Source: Pegea sp. RAD2-039
Taxonomy: Eukaryota; Chordata; Thaliacea; Salpida; Salpidae
Assembly: GCA_034620365.1 (NCBI GenBank)
Contig: JAQGEQ010000041.1
Location: 124,001 to 188,000 of the forward strand
DNA: 64,000 bases
Direction of reading: 5' to 3'
The notes under the pieces were generated by a model. The model was given only the letters and a program-made list of their open reading frames with translations, was not told the origin of the DNA and did no database searches. Each line of letters begins with the position of its first letter. Positions within the stretch are counted from its first letter, which is position 1. Positions 54,592 through 64,000 of this stretch are shown one piece after another. Position numbers and translations under genes: made by a program.

Positions 54592-56922
54592 ATGGCTAGT
54601 ATTAAATCCCCAATTTTCTATTCTAGGCTGCACATAACAGTATAAATCTAAATAACTTTGGGTATAAAAAAGAACTTTTGAAATGAATGTGATGAGAGTA
54701 TATAAAAGCTTAAACTCTATAACCCATAACATCAATTTTATAACTTTGGTGAATATAGTTTCTGATCGATCTTTAAATATATCAAATAGTCTAAAAAAAC
54801 TTTAAAAATATTTGATATAAAAAATATATATTGTTCAAGCTTTTGGTTTTCAACTTTTTATCATATATAGATAAACTCATCAAAGTTCAGTACAACAACA
54901 AACTCAAATGGTAAAGTGGCAGAATTGAGACAGTATTCTGTGAAACCTGATAAAGCTGGTGAATTACAAAAGCTTTTCACTAAGTATATGGATACTAGAA
55001 AGAAGTATTCAGAACCTTTAGGTTTTTGGCAAGCTGAATTTGGAACTGCTATTAATAAACAAGTTAGCATTTGGGAATATGGTTAGTAAAAGTTGTTCAT
55101 CTAATATATTAATAGTTTTAATTTAAACAAAGGTCTTTTGAATAGAAATTGCACTAAAAAACTAAGATTATTTCAGTTAGAAGCTTTCTATATAAGATTA
55201 AACTTATTTTACTGTTTGTATATCAAAAATATACTGTTTACAAATAGATTAATTTTAATAGAGAGCTTATCAGAAAGAGCTGAAATCAGAAAGTCCTTGG
55301 TTAAGGATGAGGTCTGGGCAAATGAATTTTTACCTCTGGCTATGAAATGTCTTTCTACTCAAGAGAACTGTACAATGTATGAAACGAGTTGGAGTAAAGA
55401 TCTTGCTTCCACTAACCTAAAAGGTAAGATTTATATAAAGTTATAAACAGTATAGATTCATATGGTTGTTGGGTGTATTTATGTTTATAGTAAACATAAA
55501 ATATTTATCTTTATTATACTGTTTGTTTTTAACCCATAAACTTAAAATCTAATTTTACTTTTAATATATTATGAAAAAGTTTTTCAATTTATTAAGTTTT
55601 ATCTTGCCTATTTCTGAAGTCTTTGAATATAAAAAAATTTTCTATAAAAGATTTTATTTGAAGACATGAAATATTTTACTAAAGATCGTGTTCTTTATTT
55701 CATCTTAGTGAAACTTTTAATGAACATTTTTGGTTGTTTTTTTACTATACCTTCTACTTTTTATATTCAACCAGTGAAATTTGTACTATCAGTTAATTAA
55801 TGTTTTAAAAAAATCAATGTATTTTAAAGAAATTTCAATAATATTTAAATTAGTTGCTTTAATTATTTAAGAAAGAAAAATTTAAAACTGATTTTATAGA
55901 AGTTAATATTTTCAAAAAATGTTTGTCATCGTTTTAGCTGAAATTAAGTGGACTTTGCACAAGTTGAACATTTACTAACCTGGTAAACACGACAGATAGC
56001 AAATTTATAATTTGTTGTTTAGGAAATGGAATCTATGAATTGAGTACTTTAAATCTGATAAATGGAACTCCTCAGAAATGGAGCTCTATCATACATCAAT
56101 TTGTTGAATCTGCTCTGAAAACATCTAGTTGTGAATTGATTGGTGCTTGGCACAGTGATAGTGGAAATGCAAATGAAGGTAATCACGTGGTTTTCATCAA
56201 CACCTAGTTTGGTACCTATATATTTGCTTTGTACCACTAAATACACAATCGTTATTTTTGGGAGCACCAATGTAAATGATTGTTGAAAATATTTCATTTG
56301 ATGACCATAAGGAGTCGTTCACTCTTTTTTATTGTAAATCTTTCTCTAATTTTTTAAGCTTACGTTCTTTGGAGGTATAAAAGTTTTGAATGTCGATCAA
56401 AAGCGAAATTAATAATTGGAAAAGAAGAAATTATGAAAAGTAAGCTCTAAATAGATTAGTTGCTTCGTTATCTTGCAATGGAAATCATTTCATGCTTTTA
56501 ACTCTAAAGATAAAGTTAATTATTAATTAGATCTTCAATAATTAATTTGTAGATTTCAGTCATATAATTAAAATTAAATTTTTTATTTGATATCATTTGT
56601 TATCTAAACCACAAAATGTATTTTCTTATTCCACAATTACTGATAAAATATTTCGTTTATTTTTATTTTTCAAATAAATCTTCTCAAAGCTAATTAATGA
56701 AGGAAAACAAAAAGATTTTCAAATATTAGCGAAAGTTACTTCAGTTACTAATTCATGATTGAAATTAAAAGAGGAATATCTTTATACAAACAGTCAACTT
56801 ACATCAACTGATTTCACAATTACTTAATCATTTCTTTATAAATTTTTTCAGCTATGAACGAAGTTTGCAACAAACGTCATTCGATGATTTTACTTCCTAG
56901 TGAATGGTCCCCACTGCAGTAA
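54592..56922 (+). CDS. NIPSNAP: NIPSNAP family mitochondrial protein
   Basis: Conserved mitochondrial protein of dimeric alpha-beta barrel (ferredoxin-like) type, closest in length to NIPSNAP3. Six exons: 54592-54639, 54871-55081, 55262-55423, 56023-56178, 56359-56439, 56852-56922 (242 aa). A short basic N-terminus (MASIKSPIFYSRLHIT) could be a targeting peptide. First NIPSNAP repeat: VAELRQYSVKPDKAGELQKL, LGFWQAEFGTAINKQVSIWEY, VWANEFLPLAMKCLSTQEN. Second: GIYELSTLNLINGTPQKW, CELIGAWHSDSGN, AYVLWRYKSFECRSK, ending ILLPSEWSPLQ like the family's LL.P..FSPLK. The 81-bp exon at 56359 is needed for the second repeat. Functions reported for relatives involve mitophagy signalling. The role here is inferred. 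Confidence 0.88.
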
Positions 56923-58035
56923 CATCGAAATTCTCTCTATTTTGTTTTTGTAATTTTAACCAGTATTATACCAATGCTTTCATAACTTATACTAATCAGC
57001 TATTTTTAATGCCAATATTTGAACTGAATTAATTTTTTCACCATTTTCATAAACTGTTTAATAGATGAAATTGCCAAAATGTTTTTGTCTTTATTTAAAA
57101 TGTTCGTTATTACAATTATATTCAATTATACTTTATTTATATTAATATTATTTTCTGCAAATAATTTTATGATAATTGAAGTTATTTAACCAGTAGAAAA
57201 GTATCTTCTAGATATTAGATAGGTTATTTATTCAAAAATAATTTGATTTATTAAAAGAATTTTTAACAAAACCTATTTTTTACAAATGAAAATTTGATCA
57301 AATTGTGTTTATCAAAAGTAAAACAATTTTTGCAATTATTAAAGCTTTAGTTCAACATTTTTAAGCTAAAATCAATACAAAAATTAAAGCATCATGTGAT
57401 AAAAAGGAAACAATAATTTAATAAAAAAAACCTTTAAATTGATGATCTGAGTTTCCTGAATTTGTAATTTGTACGTTTATCTTACAACATTAAAAATTGA
57501 AATTTATTTTCCAAAAACTTCTAGTCGCTACTTTTTTGTTTACTACTTATGACAATTATATTGATTTCCGTTAATATTTGAATCAATTGATTTTAAAGTC
57601 TTCTATCAAATCAGAAAAATGAATTTCTTCCAAGAGCAAACACTTAAATATATCAAACGTGATGACGTCATCTAGTTCAGCTGTCGGTAACACTTAATCA
57701 AAGTCATTTGATTTAAAGCAGAAGCTTCTAGAACAATCCAATTCTGTCTTAGTTTGTTGACTGATAGAATATTTGCACAGAGACTTTGTAGGTTCAGATG
57801 CGACTTGTAGATTAGGTTTTAAGTTTGAAACGAGATTTTTTTAGAAATAGAAAACTTTTAATTCTAGCAAAACGAGCTGCTTCATTAAAACAGCAGCTGC
57901 AACATTTCATTAAAATTTTTAAACAAAATTAATATTTTTATCGTTTCGTGGATTCACTCATGAACTGTATTTAGTCAAAAGAAAAATAATTCAAATTTTT
58001 TATATTAACATAGACTTCTTTTTAGTTTGTTGAAA
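56923..58035. other. Intergenic between NIPSNAP and SMYD3-like
   Basis: AT-rich. Holds the only TGACGTCA of the right half (57,661, as GTGATGACGTCATCT), possibly near the SMYD promoter. A CTTTTTAG acceptor-like site at 58,025 is 10 nt before the ATG. Confidence 0.5.
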
Positions 58036-61000
58036 ATGCTAAACCACACTGAGATAAGTAATATCGAAGGAAAGGGCCGCGGCTTGATAGGAAGTAAAAG
58101 CTTTAAGCCAGGAGATGTAATTATCAGAGAAGAACCTCTCGCTTTTGTGGTTATGAATGCTCATGCTCAAGTCACTTGTCATTATTGTTTGAAAGTTAGT
58201 TCATTTGTAAGTATAACATTTGCTATAAACTTATTAATCATAAATTGCTTCATAAACATATTTATCTTATTTAATTCATGACTAAAAATGACAAATCATA
58301 CAGCTCTTATAGCGAACAGAAACAAAATAATATGAACGAAAAGATAAGGAAAAGTTCTTAAGTATCACAATTTAGTATAATTGATAAGGAAAAGTTAGGG
58401 AACTGCAGAGGCATAAGTAAAATATAAATTGTAAATCATAATTCAAATATAACAAAGTAAGTGATGACAGCGAAGAAACCTGTCATGTTGTAATAGCTTG
58501 TTAAGGAAATTACATAAATCATATTTTTTAAACAACATTTTTAAAGAGACGATAGATTTTGATGTAATGATGGAGTTATTTGACTGTCAATAAAGTTTAT
58601 GCAATATCAGAAATAAATTTGTTTAAAAGTATAATTGATATAATAAGTATTGCTCTCACTAACATTCTTTATTCGATTAATTTATGTGATCTTGAGTCGG
58701 AATTCATGTCTAAAGATTCCATCTGTAATGCAGTTTTTTTGAATTTTAAGCAAGGGTATCAAACTGTATCCCTGAACAAGTGTACTGGCTGCAATTTTGC
58801 GAGATATTGTGACAGAGAATGTCAAAAAAAAGCGTGGAAAGACCATAAAGACGAATGTAAAGCAATCCGATGTGTTAGTCCTGGCCAACCGAGCGACAAA
58901 ACAAGGATTGTAGGTCGGATTTTATGGAAGAGGCTTCGGAAAGAAGCAGAAGAGACTTTTGTCAAAATCGAAGTAAAAACTTAATTATCAAAGTTAAAAA
59001 TTTTTGATGTGAAATTTTCTGGTTTTTAAAATAATAAATAAAAAAATTCGAAAATGTTTCCAGAGCTTATGTGGTCATTTAGAAAAGAGATCAAAAGAAG
59101 ACCTTAAGTCGTTAGATGATCATGTTTATGATTTTGGAGATTTTTTTGGATACGATGATCTTCCTGAAGATGAAGATCTTCACAAAATATTTTCAGTAAT
59201 TGATTGTAATGCAATCGGGTAGGTAAATACGATTAATATTTTCCAGTTTGTATTTAAACTTTCAATCTAGTATCAATGACAACCGCGGACTACAATCTAT
59301 TGGAGTTGGAATTTATCCCGTTTGCTCATTGTTGAATCATAAATGTGATCCTAACTGTGTTGCTATTAACAACGGAAAAGTCTTGGAGGTAAAAGACACA
59401 AAGTCCTTTAATCAATTTGTATGAAAGTGAAAAGTTATTAAAGAATTTTTGTTTATGTTTAGGTTAGAGCAATTAAACCTTTAAATATTGGAGATGAATT
59501 GTGTATTTGTTATGTCAATTATTTGTTACCAAAATTGGAAAGAAAGGAGAAACTTCAATCTCAATATTATTTTGAATGCAAATGTGAAATGTGTTGTGAA
59601 GGTAGTTATACTTGTTACAGAGATTGTGCAAAGTCTTTAAGTGATTCTAAAAAATTACATTTATTACTTTCATGTTAAACTTGTGGACTTTTATAATAAC
59701 CTAATACTAAATTGATTATGTTTGCTTATCTATGTAAATTGAATTTTTCAAAGCAGCTTACATTGAAAACAAAGATTATTTAAATATATTTGTTTAGTTT
59801 TTTATTTTATACAAAACTTTTAATAACAAAACTTTAAAATCTTCAATGTTTTTTTAATGTATTTCAATTCTTATAGATGCTTTAATTTTCTCTTAAAGGT
59901 TAAAATAAATAGTTTTATTGTTTGGGATAGAAATTAAAAGGTTGAAGGCTGCTTATAATAATTAAAAGGGTATACAATAATGAATATTTGTTATAAACTA
60001 ATTAACTTCTATTTACTTACAGCTAAAATTAAAAATTACTTTTATTTTTCAATTATTTTTCTTCTTAATTAACAGTTATCCTATGACATAAAATATTTAG
60101 AGCAAAAAATTCCACTAGAAAAATAAGAAGTTTCAAAATTTCAATTTTTCTATAATTCTTTGTTGCTATACAATTATAACAAACTATAAATGACCAAGTC
60201 AAGTTTTTCAATAAATTTTTGGCTAACAAGACTTTAGCTACTGTTCAAATATTTCAACAGATAACACCTCTGATAAGTTGAAAGAAGCAATGATTTCTGA
60301 AAACATTAAACCAGAAAGTAAAGAGTATATCATCAACTTCTCCACTAGCTGTCTCAAACGAATTCAAATGTCCAAAGATGTAAGTTTGTTCTGTTTTTAT
60401 TTCTACAATTTAATCCATACAAAACCCACAGCCATTTACATTAGTGGTTTTTCAAATTAAGACTGTCAGCAGTAACGACAGGAAACTTTAACAAGCAAGA
60501 GAAGACGATAAACATGAAAACTTTGTGTTTACATATAAAGCAAGAACACTTTGAAAATTGTGTAAAAAATCTTTGATATCTTTGTACTTAAAATTTTTGA
60601 ATTTCTTAAAGTATTCATTAAGATAAAACACTTTAGACGAGCTTTAATTTAACATTTAAGTAAATAATTTATTTTGCTCAAGAATTCAAAGTATTCTTAG
60701 AAATATAGCTTGACTTTCAATAATCAGATAACTAATTTATAAACTTCACTTACAAAAATTTCAACAATTTTAATCACTAAAAACTATAGCATAGTTACAA
60801 GAAGTAAAGATATAATTAACTTCATGCAAGTATGATTGTGAAAAACTGGTAAACTATAAACACGTTTTAAATTAATAGAAAGAAAACTGGGAACGTATGA
60901 GTAATCAGGTTCTTGGTGCATTGGGTCAACAAGACTGTGTGTTAGATGATACTCACTATCTTAAGCTGGCTGTGTTGAGTAAATCTCAGTGAATTTTATC

Positions 61001-61498
61001 ATTTAGATTTTTAATTCAATTATTAAACAGATCACGGTATCGAGGTACATTCATTTTTACGACAGCAAAGTTTAGCAATTTCACAAGCAGAAAGAGTTGC
61101 TGAGGCTTATAAGAGACTTCTTCCTCCGATTAATCCTACTTTAGGACTTTTTTTGATGCGAGTAAGCTTGTTGTAAATACTAATTGAAAAGAAGATGTAA
61201 TAATACAAAGTATTCTTTACAGTTAGGAATCTTGTATTGGCAAACTGAAGATAATAACAAAGCTTTGGAAAATTTAAAAGCTGCAGCTTCTATCTTGGCA
61301 GTAAGTACAACTAACTTTTCATAAGAGATTTTAAATTCTTAATTTCAGAAAACTCATGGTGAAGATCATATTATTTTCAAAGATATTTTTGGTTTGATTC
61401 AACAATGTCAGCTTGAATCTAAGTTACCGAAGCATGCTAGAAGAAATACTAGATTGGCAAAAGTTAGAGCTGGCCACAAACTTCCACAGACATTCTGA
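58036..61498 (+). CDS. SMYD3: SET and MYND domain lysine methyltransferase, SMYD3-like
   Basis: SAM-dependent protein-lysine methyltransferase. Ten exons: 58036-58194, 58751-58972, 59064-59218, 59271-59388, 59463-59601, 60261-60379, 60879-60978, 61031-61161, 61223-61300, 61349-61498 (456 aa; human SMYD3 428). Split SET part 1: KGRGLIGSKSFKPGDVIIREEPLAF. MYND zinc finger: CHYC, then CTGCNFARYCDRECQKKAWKDHKDEC. SET core: GVGIYPVCSLLNHKCDPNC (the NHxCxPN motif) and GDELCICYVNYL (GEEL..SY-like). Post-SET cysteines: CKCEMC. The C-terminal half is TPR-like helices (TLGLFLMRLGILYWQTEDNNKAL, LKAAASILAKTHGEDH). Exon 1 is joined to exon 2 through an intron carrying a LINE-3'-UTR-like repeat at about 58,290-58,600. 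SMYD2 or a lineage duplicate is possible, but spacing favours SMYD3. Confidence 0.9.
58290..58600. mobile_element. Dispersed-repeat fragment in a SMYD intron
   Basis: Shares ordered words with 45,655-45,790 (AAGTATCACA, TATAATT, AACAGAAACAAAATAATATGA-like) and more loosely with the LINE 3' UTRs. Likely an old LINE 3' end, truncated. Confidence 0.4.
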
Positions 61499-62603
61499 AT
61501 TTGATCTGATATCACTAAAACCCTAAATCAGTCATCAAAGCTAGATTTCTTTACTAAATATTTGACTAAATCACATCAAAAATGAGATAAGCTACTCGAA
61601 TAGCCTTTAATCTATTTTTAGACTATTGTACATACAAATAAGACATCAACAACTATTTAATTTTTTTTGTGGTTTTTGAATTTTAGTTTTTGTTTTGAAT
61701 ACAGTTTCCAACTCTGAATTTCTGTTTTTTTGTTCTGAATTTTTAAAGTATTAAAATGTTTTTATTACAAACTGTTAACGAGTTTATACTGACAAAGAAT
61801 TGAAAATCTCCTAAACTTTCATTCACGTTATCTAATAGCCAACCTTCATCTTACGCAGCAGTATTCTTTATTCATTTTTTATTCCTTTATTTGCTGAATA
61901 ACACAACGTTTTCAATAAGATTTAGAATATACATCAAAGTTGTTTTGAAAATATTACATTTATTTGATTATGGTTTAAGATAGAGGTTATGATTTTCAGG
62001 AAGATCTGGTTGATGTAAGGAAGATCTTTAAAGTTTTTTGGAAAACTTTTCTTTATTCAAAATTGTAAAAAAAATTATAAAATCATTAAACTAGAAAACA
62101 AAGAACCTTTTCAGATGAATTAATTTCATCAGAATAAAAATATGTTAGTTAAAGGGGTCTAATCTCTTCTATATTCAACTTTTGGCGAGAAGCAATCACC
62201 AAACACCTTGTAATTGCTGTTATTAGATTATATAAATAAAAATTCAATGAATTGAAAATAATTTGCACAAAACTTGTCTCATCATTTTAATATTTTTCGT
62301 TTCTTTGAAAATCACAAAAAGTCTGAAAATTATACAACTGATAAAAGCTAGCTTATCTATGGATTTGTGTAGAGCCATAAAAAAGCTTTTAGGATTCACA
62401 AACAACTTAATCAAATATATCAACCAACTAAGTCATTTACCATTAAAATATTAAATAAAAGATTAATTTATCATTTGTAAATCTAACAACAACATGTTTG
62501 AACAACAAGTAACGAAATATCCAATTTTTTCCAAACACAAAATCCATTTGAAGTTTACTATTTATAAAAATTGAGTATATTTGCGAGCCAACAAGAAAAA
62601 TAA
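61499..62603. other. Convergent 3' flanks of SMYD3-like and PSMC2
   Basis: AT-rich, no coding exon recognised. Confidence 0.5.

Positions 62604-64000
<1,397 letters not shown>

Overview
The window is animal nuclear DNA, AT-rich, with short introns (mostly 40-400 bp, GT-AG) and compact multi-exon genes. By joining exons through splice sites and reading phase I could rebuild twelve multi-exon genes, one intronless selenoprotein gene and one gene cut by the right edge. The gene set points to an invertebrate deuterostome, most plausibly a tunicate such as Ciona: a gelatinase-like MMP with fibronectin type II repeats, a PRSS23/35-type protease, a two-kinase RSK, SMYD3-like, DHRS1-like, NIPSNAP, and a GPX4 selenoprotein with a SECIS. 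The massive repetition of the palindrome TGACGTCA fits my recollection of Ciona sequence. The organism is an inference, not a proof.

Layout, left to right: SRRM1-like splicing coactivator (+, 1258-3958); a poorly explained, less AT-rich stretch (about 4600-7200); MMP2-like metalloprotease with two FN2 repeats (+, 7940-10540); PRSS23/35-like secreted protein that has lost two catalytic residues (+, 13654-15174); unnamed single-pass membrane protein (+, 17514-18439); AT-rich desert; VDAC porin (+, 24251-25527); a 1-kb array of a 32-bp minisatellite (26067-27088); DHRS1-like dehydrogenase (+, 28311-29873); p90 RSK (-, 30628-34051, 17 exons); AT-rich desert with a truncated LINE end; kynureninase (+, 37389-40487); a block of non-LTR retrotransposon pieces (41120-45250); ATP synthase epsilon (+, 46812-47274); NHL-repeat protein (+, 49434-51137); two more truncated LINE copies (51236-53110); GPX4 selenoprotein (+, 53565-54116) with a 3' UTR SECIS; NIPSNAP (+, 54592-56922); SMYD3-like SET/MYND protein (+, 58036-61498); and the 3' part of proteasome ATPase PSMC2/Rpt1 (-, 62604 to beyond 64000).

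Two compartments are obvious. From about 2.3 to 33.7 kb, the gene neighbourhoods are CpG-rich and carry some 40 copies of TGACGTCA, plus TCACGTGA and X-box-like palindromes. From 33.7 kb onward the same palindromes nearly vanish (one TGACGTCA in 30 kb), CpG is rare and LINE pieces accumulate. The genes are unrelated neighbours of housekeeping type (splicing, mitochondria, proteasome, tryptophan catabolism, signalling), not a pathway cluster. The most interesting signals are the palindrome compartment, tandem duplications across exon-intron junctions that created an extra intron and microexon in SRRM1 and a doubled splice donor in the unnamed gene, the dead-triad PRSS23-like protein, and the complete selenoprotein signal set. 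I saw no novel multi-gene system.
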